Shown: piece by piece, positions 19,355 to 61,802 of the stretch | How the letters are laid out: each line of letters starts with the position of its first letter | How positions within the stretch are numbered: the stretch's first letter is position 1 | Assembly: GCA_916610825.1 (NCBI GenBank) | Contig: OU744446.1 | Span: 31,138,445-31,202,444, forward strand | DNA length: 64,000 nt | DNA from: Haliclystus octoradiatus | Taxonomy: Eukaryota; Cnidaria; Staurozoa; Stauromedusae; Haliclystidae | Reading direction: 5' to 3' | Translations under genes and position numbers: made by a program | The notes under the pieces: model-generated | Told to the model about the DNA's origin: nothing | Seen by the model: the letters and a program-made list of their open reading frames with translations, nothing else | The model's database searches: none

Positions 19355-21625
19355 ATGGACGGAAAAATGAGCATCATCAAATATCTTATGTTCTTCTTCA
19401 ACTTGTTATTTTGGGTAAGTTTGTTTTACGTGTAACCATCCCCAAAATATTGATGATGAGAAAACTGAGAATTCATGAGCGTTGGATTATCAGAGAGTAG
19501 TAAAAAAAATTTATCGGATTAGGCCTTGTATATGCTGTAAAATAACCCCAACTATGATAAGGTTGCATGCCATTTTATTATTTCGAAGAACCCCTCTTGT
19601 AATTTCGTCTGTTCACAGACTGGCTTCAAGTTATTGTGCCTTCGGTTAGATTTCTTCTCGAAAGACATCACATCATCTATCTTCTTTCATTCTTTGTTCG
19701 TAAATCTTGAAAACATATGGAGCAGACTCTGATGACTTGCTAAATAAATATTGTGCACTTTAATCTTCCACTGATTCATATCAGTGGTTGATATCAAAAA
19801 TCAATCGAAATAAGATTTTTGGAAGCTACAGAGCATTATCTCCGGGCGTTGCTCTTCTCTTTGTTCCCTGCCAACATTTTCATTTGTACTCGCTCACGCG
19901 ATTACCAGTGCAAGTCACGAGGCTCCTATTTTTTATAATTTCGATTTATTTACACATAAAATAAAAATACGTAAATTTTTATACTAACCCCTTGGTGTAC
20001 GTACTACTTCTATGAACTTGACATCCGTCAGAACTTTTCATTAAAACACGTGCGTTAAACCAACGTGTCTTTGCATAAGACTTTCGCGTTCTGTTAAAAA
20101 TTTGAAGAAGGGTTCACGCCCATTAAGCTTATTGATAATTGTTTAGTACAAGATAAAACTATATTGTAATGATTCTTTCATTTTTCGCTATGCTTGTATT
20201 TAACATTTTCATTTTTCGCAATGCTTGTATTTAACAAAATGCTATGCTCTCTTTCAAATAACAGATAAGTGGAATCGTTCTCATCGTTATTGGTTCATAC
20301 CTCCGTGATAAATATGGGGAATACTTGACTTTCGCTGATAACAAATACTCTGATGCTGCCGTTTTCTTGATCGTTATTGGTGTTGTTGTTTTCATTATTG
20401 GATTCCTTGGTTGCTGTGGTGCTATCAAAGAGAATTATTGTATGGTAACATCTTTTGCTGTACTTTTAACCATCATTTTCATTTTGGAATTGGCTGCTGG
20501 TATTCTCGGATTCGTCTACAAGGGTAAAGTGGGATCAGTTGCTGATAAAACATTGAGAAGAGGACTCGACGAGTACGGTCAAGAAGAAGGTGCAACAAAT
20601 TTCTTTGATTTCGTCCAACGGGAGGTAAATAACTATTTTCACGACTGTTTGGCAATCAACCAGACCCTGTCCTGTGATCCTAAATCTCGACTTGTTTTTC
20701 TGTCTTTTAGCTTCATTGTTGTGGATTTGACAATGCCACTGACTGGTTGAACCGTAAAGGAAACATGTCTACACCAGCAACAGCCGCCCCTGCTACTACT
20801 GCTGCTGTTCCTGTTAATGCTACAGGAACGACTGCTGCCCCTGCAGCTAACAATGGCACAAGTGCCCCAACCACCGCTGCTCCAAAAAGCGACATTCCAG
20901 ACACATGCTGTACAACACCACCTTGCACCACCGCCAACTCATATGATGTTGTAAGTACTTTCAACTTCATCGTTATCTGCATACTTTTCATCTGCACTGT
21001 TTAATTCAACACATTTAAGTTCGATTTAAAGTTTGAAATGCTGCCACTAATAAGCTGATTTGTATCAAACAGACGGTTTATAGTATTGTGTTATGTTGTT
21101 GTACACTAGAGTTGACTTGATATTCTTGCTTGCTGTTTAGAATCCTTTTCTCGAATCCCAATTTTATCTGATGAGCTACTCGGAGCTTCATCACTTTAAA
21201 CATTCATTGCTTACTTTTTCTTTAGGGTTGCCACTACAAATTTGAAACCTTCTTAAAGGACCAACTCTTGACCATTGGCGGTATAGGTGTTGGTGTTGCC
21301 TTCCTCCAGGTAGGTCGCTTTCTTCCATTTTGTAAATCATCACCAGATTGTTATGCCTACAGTGTGACGTTACGCCAATCCAAACGTCTACAACTCTTGT
21401 GATTATCAGCTCCAAATTAACCAATTGGCACTCTACAGTTTAAATGACTTGATTTTTAGCATACAGTACCCAGTTAGATACAATAAACGTATGTTTGCTG
21501 TGTTTGAAGTTTACAATGTATTATCTTTCTTGCTAATTCCAATGTGTTTTTGTTTTCAGATTCTTGGAATTGTCTTCGCTTGTTGCTTAATGCGATCAAT
21601 CAAAGGAGAATACGAAGTCGTTTAA
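19355..21625 (+). CDS. Tetraspanin with mucin-like large-loop insert
   Basis: This is a four-pass membrane organiser. The exons are 19355-19414, 20265-20624, 20711-20950, 21226-21309 and 21560-21625, every boundary in phase 0, giving 269 residues. TM1 spans the exon 1/2 join (SIIKYLMFFFNLLFW then ISGIVLIVIGSY). TM2 is AAVFLIVIGVVVFIIGFLG, followed by the cytoplasmic CCGAIKENYC typical of tetraspanins. TM3 is VLLTIIFILELAAGILGFVY. The large loop has the diagnostic CCG (143-145), CC (206-207), PPC (210-212) and GC (221-222). TM4 is encoded by exons 4-5, and the tail is MRSIKGEYEVV. Residues about 161-200 are an Ala/Thr/Pro-rich insert with N-glycosylation sequons (NAT, NGT) nearby. The start ATG follows CATC and gives a short cytoplasmic N-terminus, as usual. 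The orthologue is not assigned. Confidence 0.92.
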
Positions 21626-22486
21626 AGTCAATCTGCACATTTTGATAAACTATTTACCATCTTCCTCTTACAAATGATGAGAAGAACAACAACGCACCAT
21701 TACTCTTGTGTAAATTAGCAAAAGGATTCTGAAAGAGAAAACCTACACAGGACTGTGCAAATACATTCTTCTGTGATGGCATATTTTTGTAGACATATTC
21801 ACAACAACTTTTCATAGATTATGATCTTTTAGATAGATATAGGTCTTTTGAAATGTGACAATTTCTGTTCATCTCAATGATATTAGTCTTGTTCACATCT
21901 GCTACAAAAGCCATAGGTCTAGTAAGTTAATTAATTTAATTCCAATTATTATTATTACAATTTCTGTCTTAACTTTGTATGTACATTATTATGTAATGAA
22001 CATTGAACAAATATGGATTTCACTGACTTTTAATTATTCTCAAAGATTCTCTTCACTGGAACTATTTGACTCGATTTTTGTACATACTCCATATGAACAA
22101 TGAAATGATCACAAATCTCATTTTATCCAACATAAGATGTCGGAATCGTTTAACCTTTTTCATCAAATATTTAACGTTTTATCATTTTCTTGCACATAAA
22201 ATATCACATCGGCAGAATTTTCTTGTTGCTACTCAACGATACTGGAAATGGGATATGAGAATCTCAATACAAAATATCACATTTAAAAGAAATGTTCAAT
22301 CCACCAAATCCGTTGTATAAGAAATGCTAAATATACAGTTTAATTCCAACTTTGTTTTCGCAATATATTTACTCCAATTATATCATGATGCTATAGTCGC
22401 TACATAAGGGGGGATGGATGCTCTGTGCCTGTGAAAATTTGCATTACTGCATTTGTGATAGTCATTTGTTTGTCTGTAAATAATAT
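21626..22486. other. Tetraspanin 3' flank
   Basis: This is AT-rich sequence after the tetraspanin stop. The two short open frames here (near 21855 and 22066) have no domain features or splice support and are treated as chance. Confidence 0.4.
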
Positions 22487-23183
22487 CGGTAAGCAGAATA
22501 TTCAACAGGCTGCAGGGCGTCATGCGCAGTAGAACCCTGTCCCGTCTGATAATTTTGGCCACATCTGAAAACATCTCGCACTTTACTTCGTTTTGATTTG
22601 AATTTCAAATTTTGACTTGACTTTGAGATTTCTTATGGCCAGAAAAAATGGCGGTCTTGTCGGAAATTGATGAGATTGAAGATTCAACATAAAGACTTTC
22701 GACAATCGTCATATAATATATTTTGTGTAGAAATGAAGTTCTTATCCTGCTCATCGTAGAATTCCAGTATAATTGATGTTTTCTTTGCTCGTCAACGCTG
22801 TTGATATATAGATCTATAGCCCAATATAATGAGCTGAAAATGTAGACTAACTTAATCATTATCAAGAGACGTTGGCTCCTTTTTATGTAGCCTGAAATTC
22901 GGACAGGGTAAGAGAAGATGTTTGAAGAATTAACATACAATAAGGTGTAACCTAACTCAGCTTTTAATAGTTAGATTTCAATATCACAAGCTTTTGATTC
23001 AAAACACGATTAGACAAATAGCCTGACATTAAAAAGTAAGTTCTAAGGAATTCTCAATCAACTAGGCCCAATAATGATAGCTCGCCTAGTGAGTCACTGT
23101 CTATATTATAATGTGATATATTTTGTCAACTTAAGTTAACATTGAAAGGTGAATAAAATAAATTTCCTGGCCTCCACTTACAT
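22487..23183 (-). repeat. Left arm of a 698-bp inverted duplication
   Basis: This stretch is the reverse complement of 29222-29919 with very few differences. The open frame in each arm encodes the same 111 residues apart from one Gly/Ser change. The outer part is relatively GC-rich (CTGCAGGGCGTCATGCGC) and contains AAAATGGCGG, as seen at many gene starts, but the frame closes after 14 codons. A diverged copy follows at about 23735-24135, so the sequence belongs to a repeat family rather than being only a local duplication. Confidence 0.8.
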
Positions 23184-23734
23184 ATAGCTTTGTACGAAGT
23201 TTATAAATAGTGTAGTGCATGATTAACTAACCTGTAGAGCCATATAGATCTATGTGCCTAGTATGGCTGCCTAGTGTGTGTAGACTGTTAAAGAGCTAAA
23301 TCAAATCAAATGTCTTCTGATAAAGTGTTCCACCATAGTATAGCTTAACATGTTTAACAGCTATTGCGAACGTGGTAACTGCGAATTTCTGATTTATGGT
23401 CCACCGTGGTTTTATGATAGAATAGTAGCATGATAGTTTCAAACAGAAAAACGAGGGAGCAGTAATATTAACCCCATTCCATAACGGCCCTCAACTCCAC
23501 GCAGTAATATCAGACCACCAGAAGTCATTGTTCAAAGTATGACCCTTATATTAACATTTTCCAGGTAGATGTCTAATTTTTGTGTATATCCGTTGATGAG
23601 CCCTGACATAGATGCTTGGTTGGTTGGATATCTATCTCTATCGGGTAGTAGCCTACATTATGCTTTTGTAAATTTTATTCTTGTAACATGAACTAATTGA
23701 TCTTACTTATTGACATTGATTGAGGGATTCAACA

Positions 23735-24135
23735 TAAAGATTGATGGTCAACCATTTGGTGCATTTAGGTAAAATTTAAGTTGCGGGAGGCAAGGAAGAA
23801 ACTACTTAAGCGAGACAAAGAGTCGAAATGAAGCATAGAATAATAAACAATGCATAAAATTACGAACTTTGAATTTTAGCAGAAATGTAAATAACAACGC
23901 CACAAGAAAGTGATTTAGTGATTTAGCAAGATCCTCAAAGACTTTGGACAATCATCATATGATATATTTTGTGTGTGTGACTGTGTTAAGTTCTTATCCT
24001 GATATTTGTAGAATTTTAGTATAGTTGATCAATGTTATATCTTCTCAATTCGAGAAGAGACGATTGGACGATTGCTCCTTTTCATATAACCTAAATACGG
24101 ATTAGAGTAAAGGGAATCTTCGACAAACTAGAATA
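23735..24135 (-). repeat. Diverged third copy of the inverted-duplication sequence
   Basis: Blocks such as GATTCAACATAAAG, GACAATCATCATATGATATA and TTAAGTTCTTATCCTG match 22680-22915 in the same orientation with many substitutions and gaps. Confidence 0.6.
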
Positions 24136-25254
24136 CAGTCAATTACATGCGATGCATGTTGTAGAGCCGTCATGCCAATTTATTATCATCAATTGGTAGT
24201 CTTGCATGGGGAAAACGTGTCAACCAATACAATATTTAATTAATGATTACGTTGTTAACCCTATATACAAACACACTAATGAGGCTACAGCATTCTCCAT
24301 AAGTAACACAAATATCAAAATTCTAATTCATCAAAGATAATATAAGATACTTACACATTAAGATATGATTTACATATTTAATTAATTACAGTAGCTAAAT
24401 TATTTCCTTGTACACAATAGTTCAGTTATTGAGAGTCGATGATGGCATTATTTAGATGTGTAGAAACAGAATATCACAATATCTTTGACAGGTTATGCTT
24501 TCAATTTCTTCTTTTCATTATCATCGCTAAATAATTTCATAGTCCGAATCCAAAATTGAGCACAGATCGAGCCTATTACATTTATTCTGAGTTCATGATC
24601 ACTGGATAGGATTCAGCAAACATGAATCAGATAATGATATTCGCATCGGATTCAGCCAATCACATTCTGTGTAGGTATTTAATTTATAATAACATCAAAT
24701 TTGTAGAATCATCATCGTCAATAATCATCATTTATTCAGAGCATTAAGTTTTTACAGTAGCACAGGTTTTTTCTAAATTGTAGAAGAAGAAACATACCTT
24801 TCCTAAATATGATTACATGCACTGTATAATTATTCTGGATTTAAAAAAGGCGAAAGAAGGAAGGTTTTTAATTTTATAGCCCTACTCTGTCACAAATTTA
24901 ATCAGATCAGATTTATCAGAAACAGTCAAGAGCAAAGGTGTGAATCCGATCGGAGTTTCTACATATTGACAACGGGAACTAACAGTCTGTAATCTGCATC
25001 CAATCTAAAGATATATTTAGTTGAAACTTGAATGATAAAGTATATCATGATTTCATTCTGAGTTTTACTTTACAGTTTCTCACTTTGTTCCAGCTATACC
25101 TATAAATTGTAGCAATTCGTAATTCTAAAGGCAAGTAAGTACACTGGGAATTCTCATTTATTTCTGTTTACTACAACTCTCGTAAATTGACGAAACTCGA
25201 TAAATTTCAAAATGAACTAAGAACTAAATACTATCTCAGGAATGTTTGACTACA
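24136..25254. other. Intergenic stretch with no recognised feature
   Basis: This is AT-rich sequence without an exon, hairpin or repeat that I could identify. Confidence 0.35.
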
Positions 25255-25445
25255 CAGTGAAACCTGTATATGACAGCCATCAATGATAGGTAGATAAATT
25301 GACAAAGCTATATGCAGGTGGCCTTTATAAGCAGGGTCGTTTCAATAGAAAATACTATTTAGGCAAACCAAGAATGACCACTGTGGACAGGTGGCTGCTT
25401 TATAGTGATAACCATTAACCTTTATAGCAGGTTATCGGACTTGAT
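25255..25445 (-). mobile_element. Degenerate pogo-like MITE
   Basis: This copy starts CAGTGAAACCTGTATATGAC and carries GTAGATAAATTGAC and AATAGAAAATACTATTT, matching the reverse complement of the 177-bp elements at 27531, 46070 and 58413. The far end is decayed. Confidence 0.6.
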
Positions 25446-26825
25446 ATCTTTGTCAAGCTGTGATTCATGTTTCGATCAGCGCAACATGTTACTGTCTCCT
25501 TACGAGTTACTAAGTTAGCACGAACAATTAAATCCAATCACGTAACTCAAACTAGCAACTGATTGACCTTTTGCTATTTGGGAATATGGGACACTTTTTT
25601 GTAAGAAGTTTCTCTTGCCTGTGTACCGCAACTCTCAGTTCCATGGAGTAGACTCAGTAGAGGCTACTACCTCTAAGTCTTCTTATTAAACAACACTGAT
25701 TAAAATAGCTGTCTATGGACCTCATGGGAGCAGGGATTGCCATTACCGCTCCTCACAATATTACAATGCTGATGCGTCGCCAAAGCAGTTTTCCCACTCA
25801 TAAACTCTAATGTTATCTCTCCACAACATGACGTTGGTTTGATTTTCAGCACAAGAAATTTCTCAGATCGTAGACTCAATTAATGTCTATATTCATTCAT
25901 TGAGGTATTCATCTCACCAGCGGTCCCACATTATATACTGTGCAGTGTCATATAGTTGTCACAATGTCCCTTTACTTTTGAAGTCTGGTGTATAGGACAC
26001 TTAAACCCTAGATATGTTATACAGCTATCTCATAATGGTTGCTTTGTTATCATTTGGTTACGGATACCTAGTTGATAATTAAATGTTTATCTCAGACGGC
26101 CACTTTGCTCAGGTAATCTATAGAAATGTCGATATGTAAAGTCAGATATACCTGGCGCCTTATTAGGAATAGTTACTTGATATTTCATCTGGTGTATGTA
26201 TGGCTTACCAGTAAATGTAGAAGTAACACATTGATCCAATATTGTTGTCTCGCTGATATTGATTATAGGTGGTCGCTTTCCTGAGGTAACTAATATTAGT
26301 GTTACGTAAGACTGAGCCTGTCCTGCCTGTACATCTGAACCTGTAGGCACAGGTTATAGAAATAAGTGCTATAATTTGAAGGTATATTGGTCCTTCATTT
26401 CCGATGGTCACAACGCTCAGGCAATCTGTAGTTCACATTATGCCAGTACGGTCGGGTTTACATTGACAACCTAGTCCTTATGGTTTAAATTCTTCCTATT
26501 ATTGATTTTCTAAGGATTCTCAGAAAATTAAAAATATTATTTCGAAATAATGATTTGACATCCATTTGCATTGTATGAAAATGTCATATTTTGGTATTTT
26601 GGACTTATTTTGAATAAATATCCTTATTTTATAGAAGTTAAATACGTTGTGGGCAGTCCAGGGAGAGCGAAACACCATCAAATCACCTTACATATTCCAC
26701 CCCAATTGGCCCTGTGGTACCACATATTAATAATCACTTGAAAAAAACTTGTATCATGATTGGTGGATTTGTACCACGTGTTTAGCAGTTATGTCAAGAC
26801 AACCCACGAAATTCCATGGCAACCC
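25446..26825. other. Intergenic stretch with no confident gene
   Basis: A minus-strand open frame of 87 codons (26087-26350; PTGSDVQAGQAQSYVTLILV near its start) reads like plausible protein but has no recognised domain, splice context or neighbouring exon. It could be an old gene or repeat fragment. Nothing else is visible. Confidence 0.3.
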
Positions 26826-26899
26826 CTAAAAGCGTGCAGGTATAGGTCTATACCCGCACGTGTGCAGTTATATATAGACCTATACCTGCACGGTTTTAG
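26826..26899. repeat. 74-bp hairpin
   Basis: The arms CGTGCAGGTATAGGTCTATA (26833-26852) and its exact reverse complement (26873-26892) surround a 20-base loop. Pairing extends outward through CTAAAAG/GTTTTAG with one mismatch. It is probably a MITE remnant. Confidence 0.65.
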
Positions 26900-27530
26900 C
26901 CAAAAAACTAGAACATATGTTTTGAAAATGGCGATGAGCTGCGACAGATTGAATATTTTTTCATAAAATCAACTTAAATGTATACTCTGTAATTGAAACT
27001 TCAATTGAGAAATTAAAAAAAGTAACAGCTTGGGATTTGCTATAATTAGATGTAACTTTTACTATATATTTCTAATATTGCAAACATGTTGAATTCTTAG
27101 CGTTATATTTTTAAATGATATTCGTAACAAATTTCATTAAAATTCTATTTAATGAAAAAGCAATGACCCATTGAATTAGAAAACAAATCATTGTTTTAGT
27201 GAAATTGATGAGAGATAATTGATGTTCCAGACAAAGGTTATGTTACATGATTATTAAAATGATTACATCACTCTTTGTTCGTGGGCCATCAAAATTTAGA
27301 CCTACTCGTTCTCTAACAACAAAACTCGAAATCCATATCGTAAACAAACTTGTGGATCTAAATTCCGATAACCCACTCACAAGAGTGATCCCTTAATAAA
27401 CCATGGTGCTGCTTCAGATGCTACATTACGTAAAATTGCTCAATTTTGCCAAATAGGCAAATTGCTCTTTATCTGTCACATAGATTAATGTTAATATTTA
27501 GGCAAAATTTGTTTTTCCAAATTTATTGTA

Positions 27531-27707
27531 CAGTCAAACCTGTTATAACGGTCACCTCTATATAGCGGCCACCTGTCTATAGTGGTCACTCTTTCAATCT
27601 CTAAAATAGTATTTTCTATAGAATCAAACCTGTATATAAAGGCCACCTGTCTATAGTGGTCAATTTATCTACCTCTATTAGCTGGCCATTATATACAGGT
27701 TTCACTG
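27531..27707. mobile_element. 177-bp pogo-like MITE, copy 1
   Basis: The ends are CAGTCAAACCTG and its near reverse complement (CAGGTTTCACTG), flanked by TA on both sides (27529-27530 and 27708-27709). The interior repeats GGCCACCTGTCTATAGTGG in both halves. CAGT...AACC ends with TA duplications are typical of pogo/Tigger elements in the Tc1-mariner group; this assignment is inference. It has no coding capacity. Confidence 0.75.
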
Positions 27708-27719
27708 TATAGCCTATAT

Positions 27720-28792
27720 TCGGTGTCTGTAACTTGCGTGCGTTATACGCCATAATCTGTAACCTTTTTGACTACGACCTTCGCTTACAAATTTTAGCGT
27801 TCGATATTATGAAAAAGTTCTGGCTTGGCTAAATTTGGTAGTTGCTTTCATGTCTTAATTGACAAGGACTTTATTCGATACCAAGTTCCAGACTTGAATA
27901 ATCTATCAACAGATTAAAAAGTAGAGCCGTATAGCTAACAATTTTCCATAAATTGTTGAACTTGATTTGGCAGGAAATCCATCACACGAAAACGCAATTA
28001 TTTGCAGGGGTTAGAAAGTCCTGAAATGTTTAAGTCTGTATCAATATCATCAATGTGACACATACATTGCTTTGAAATTAGTAAAAATACAGTAAAAATA
28101 AGTTTTAAATTTTTAATTTGAAACTGGTATATATGTTTACGGAGGATTAGCTCAGGTGGCAGAGCAACCGAACTTCAGATCGGATCATATCTGATCGACC
28201 GTGGTTCAAATCCCCCTAATGTCAACTCAGCCTTGACTTTATCTGAAACATCAAATGAGTACCATCTGAATATGGCGGATGGAATGGTCCAGAGGGAATT
28301 GCATTGTGAGTAGCTGCGGCGCATCATTGCGCATTGACAATCAAGACCTATCTGCCATGAAATCTGTTGAAATTGATCTGCAGTGTCGCGGCTGAGATCA
28401 ACAAAGAGCGTTTAAAATCATTGCTCTCAGCGAAAAAAGCCACTCATCTAGAAATAGAGGAGTGGTACGGGTGCCTTCGGTAGGGCGACACCGTCTACAT
28501 TACATTTTTTTTTATATATGTTTAATACTGTATATAACCACATGTCATAAAACGTCATAGTTGTCATTAATATCATTATTTAGCGGTCAAATGATGAATG
28601 TTTAATAATCAAAATATTAGTATATTTATCAAATATTATATTAAGCCCTGAGTATTAAGTCCCCAACAATTTGCCAAGTTTAGCCAAGCAAGAACTTTTT
28701 TCATAACATCGAGACGCTAAAGTTCGTAAGCGAAGGTCGTAGTCAAAAAGGTGATAGATTATGAAGTACTTCCTGTAAACGCACGCAGCACC
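27720..28792. mobile_element. hAT-like foldback element, copy 2, interrupted by a SINE
   Basis: The left arm (GGTGTCTGTAACTTGCGTGC, about 27720-27890) and the right arm (about 28647-28792) are inverted and related to the element at 10421-11019. The interior blocks also match (ATCAATGTGACACATA, GTCATTAATATCATT, TTTAGCGG). A SINE split it later at 28140-28512. The last bases of the right end are lost where another repeat begins. Confidence 0.75.
28140..28512 (+). mobile_element. tRNA-derived SINE
   Basis: The head is tRNA-like, with an A box TAGCTCAGGTGG (fits TRGYNNANNNGG) and a B box GGTTCAAATCC. The body is unrelated to tRNA and ends in a T-rich tail (TACATTACATTTTTTTTT). The 12-bp duplication TATATATGTTTA flanks it exactly (28128-28139 and 28513-28524), showing target-primed insertion into the older foldback element. 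A diverged minus-strand copy lies at about 8741-8890. Confidence 0.85.
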
Positions 28793-29046
28793 CAGATTGA
28801 AAAGAATGCATTGTGCACGGCCAAGATCGTATTTTTTCTCGGAAAATGTGCGGCTGAAAGCCAAATTGTGGTGTAATTTTGCGCAGGTGGATGATATATG
28901 TAGACACATTTTAGATATAACTTCTAAATTTTCATGGAAAATATTTCATTTTCTTTCAAAATACGGATACAATTATGAAATGCGCAGCTGGAATTTCAGC
29001 CGCGGCCAAGATGTTACCCGCAAACAGCAAACTTTCCAATCTTGCG
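28793..29046 (+). repeat. Dispersed repeat, copy 2
   Basis: This matches 13413-13690: CAGATTG.AAAGAATGCATT, GGAAAATGTGCGGCTGAAAG, AAAATACGGATA and CAGCAAACTTT occur in the same order. It directly abuts the broken right end of the foldback element. The open frames inside are incidental. Confidence 0.7.
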
Positions 29047-29221
29047 CAGCACACCTGTAGACAAGTTACATACACCGGCCTTTGTTGGAGAATTGAACAT
29101 GAACACACCAGGCAAGAGGCATACAGATACATGTTAGTTAATCATGTACTACAGTAGTCTACAATATTTATAGGCTTAGGCTACATCCTTACACTTACAA
29201 GTTACAACTTACAAGTCTATA

Positions 29222-29919
29222 ATGTAAGTGGAGGCCAAAACTTTCCTTTATTCACCCTTCAATCTCAACTTTAGTTGACAAAATATATCACATTATAATA
29301 TAAACAGTGACTCATTAGGCGAACTATCATTATTGGGCCTAGTTGATTGAGAATTCCTAACTTACTTTTTAATGTCAGGCTATTTGTCTAATCGTGTTTT
29401 GAATCAAAAACTTTTGATATTGGAATCTAATCATTAAAAGATGAGTTAGGTTACACCTTATTGTATGTTAATTCTTCAAACATCTTCTCTTACCCTGTCC
29501 GAATTTCAAGCTACATAAAAAGAAGCCAACGTCTCTTGATAATGATTAAGTTAGTCTACATTTTCAGCTCATTATATTGGGCTATAGATCTATATATCAA
29601 CAGCGTTGACGAGCAAAGAAAACATCAATTATACTGGAATTCTACGATGAGCAGGATAAGAACTTCATTTCTACACAAAATATATTATATGACGATTGTC
29701 GAAAGTCTTTATGTTGAATCTTCAATCTCATCAATTTCCGACAAGACCGCCATTTTTTCTGGCCATAAGAAATCTCAAAGTCAAGTCAAAATTTGAAATT
29801 CAAATCAAAAAAACGAAATAAAGTGCGAGATGTTTTCAGATGTGGCCAAAATTATCAGACGGGGGACAGGGTTCTACTGCGCATGACGCCCTGCAGCCTG
29901 TTGAATATTCTGCTTACCG
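29222..29919 (+). repeat. Right arm of the 698-bp inverted duplication
   Basis: This is the near-identical inverted partner of 22487-23183, about 6 kb away. It ends about 950 bp before the first recognised ICE1 exon, so it may include or replace part of that gene's promoter region. Confidence 0.8.
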
Positions 29920-30869
29920 TAAATATCTAACAAACAACATCTTTTGTTTGCAAAGAGAGGCTTTTTATTTTATGGCCTCGCTCAAACCATGCTTGCTAAG
30001 TAAAATGGCGGTAAACTTTTACGAAATTGTTACGTTTGAAGATGGACCAAATCGTTCTTTTTATTATCAATTCAAATGTTTTGGTTTCAAATGCTAAAGG
30101 AGATAATTGCATAAAGCATGTTATAGATATTTAAAGTTTCCAGATTTGGTATTTCTACATCATGCGCCTTTCAAGTTAAAATGTAAGATGTTACTCCATC
30201 TCCATCTCGCTAGCTCACCCGAACTTAATAACATGACAATGTTGTATGTTGTATATTTGTCAAGTAATTGTATGAGATGAGATGAAATTGGTGGTTTTAT
30301 AAGTAGATGCTGTTGCTGGGTGCAACTTCTGCCTACTTACGCTCATAACTTTATCAATTTCCTAGCTTTAATTAATTTAATAATGATTAGGCTAATGAGA
30401 AGTGTAACTCAACTGTGCAAGGAAGACACATGACATTCTTTGGTTGTAACTGCAAGTTTCACAGTATTAAACGATCATCAGACAACACATATAGTAACTA
30501 CAATCACAAACATACACATTACCACATAGCTAGCTAGAACTAGAAGTAGACAAATTGCAGTTTCTAATATTGTTATTTTAATTACAATGGTTCTCTTATC
30601 TAATTGTTATTCCATTGTTATTCCATTGCTAAGTTTTAGCATTAGCAGCTTTAAAATTTGATAGGTAAAATTTATTCTATTTTATGGTTTTCAATTGGCG
30701 CAAATAATGTAGGCTTGATATTTTAAGGCATAGGCAGAGGACTATATTTTGAGGCAAGAGCAAGGCAGAGTATTATAATATTATTTCAGAGAATTGATCC
30801 AAGAAGATTATTTCAAGGTAGACATCTAGTCTTTGACTTTATTTCTGATATGTTGAATTATATTTTTAG

Positions 30870-60766
<29,897 letters not shown>

Positions 60767-61582
60767 TGTAAATTGTAAATAACTATATAAAATGTATATA
60801 TAATATAATATAAGAACGTTGAATTTTTGGAACAACATTGATTGATGTTATTTTTCTATATAAAATTGTGATCTATATAGATTTGAAATGACGGTTATTA
60901 TATAATTTATACCCATGTGAGAACGCTTGACTAGGGGGTAGATGGAGTCGGGGATGGAGTGAGATTGTTCAAACCCCAAATTAGAAAGCTCCTGACAGAA
61001 AAACCTGAAAACGGAATAGTTGATCGATCCGGAATTCTTCATAGATTGAAATTCATGAAATCGGTAGATAAATTAACAAAAGTGAAGATAGATAAATACG
61101 ATCTTGAGTACATTTACATAGATTTGAGTTGTATCCTATAGACTCCGATTCTCCCACAAGTAGGAATTTGTGCTCCAATTCAGATCATGTTAGAGAGTGG
61201 ATGCTCCTGTCGAAACTGAGTCTTGACTCCGGCTTATGTAAACTTCTTATGATTGCATTGCAGATCAATTTCCAGAGATCTTCATCGTCAAGGCATTCTA
61301 GTTTATTTTATCTTTTTTCATCATTTATATGCATATAAAGATGGATTTTTTATAGCACTGAGAGATATTTAAAACAGCTGAAAAGATGTAAATTTGTGGT
61401 TAAACGATTGTTTTTTTTAGTCGAAGTTTGTTGAAAAGTTTTAAAAGTTCTTAGGCTAGCAAAAATACTTCTTCATTAAAAACAATCACCGGGAAGATTA
61501 CAGGCATATTATTAAAAAATCACTGAAGCCTTCACTTACTATTAACTGATGTATAATTATATGGTCAAAGTACTATACAACA
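60767..61582. other. Intergenic between ICE1 and the fibrinogen-related gene
   Basis: The short open frames at 60959 and 61129 have no recognised domain. No canonical polyadenylation signal is obvious close to the ICE1 stop. Confidence 0.35.
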
Positions 61583-61802
61583 AACAGATTGTGAAAATAC
61601 AGTACAAGAAATCATAACAACTGTAACTCCGCTGTCAAATTTTACAGGTAGTAAGAAATGTGGATAGATAGATACTTCGCTAAAAATTCAACTAACAGAT
61701 TGTGAAAATACAGTACAAAAAATTATAACAACTGTGACTCCGCTGTCAAATTCTACAGGTGGTAAAATTAAGAAACATGGATAGAGATATTTTGCTAAAA
61801 AT
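61583..61802. repeat. Tandem duplication, about 2 x 111 bp
   Basis: AACAGATTGTGAAAATACAG starts at 61583 and again at 61694. ACTCCGCTGTCAAATT and CTACAGGT follow in both units. Several substitutions and small gaps distinguish the units. Confidence 0.8.

Noticed and set aside
20713-20997. Minus-strand Ala/Val-rich ORF
   Set aside because: It is the antisense shadow of the repetitive mucin-like tetraspanin exon.
26087-26350. Possible minus-strand gene fragment (87 codons)
   Set aside because: The composition is protein-like, but I recognise no domain, neighbouring exon or splice context. It is left unassigned.
28140-28222. Functional tRNA gene
   Set aside because: A and B boxes are present, but the acceptor stem does not close well, the sequence continues into a non-tRNA body, and a 12-bp duplication encloses 373 bp. 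It is a SINE head.
29461-29796. 111-codon ORF present in both arms of the inverted duplication
   Set aside because: Its conservation follows from the recent DNA duplication. There are no domain features, and the diverged third copy does not keep the frame.
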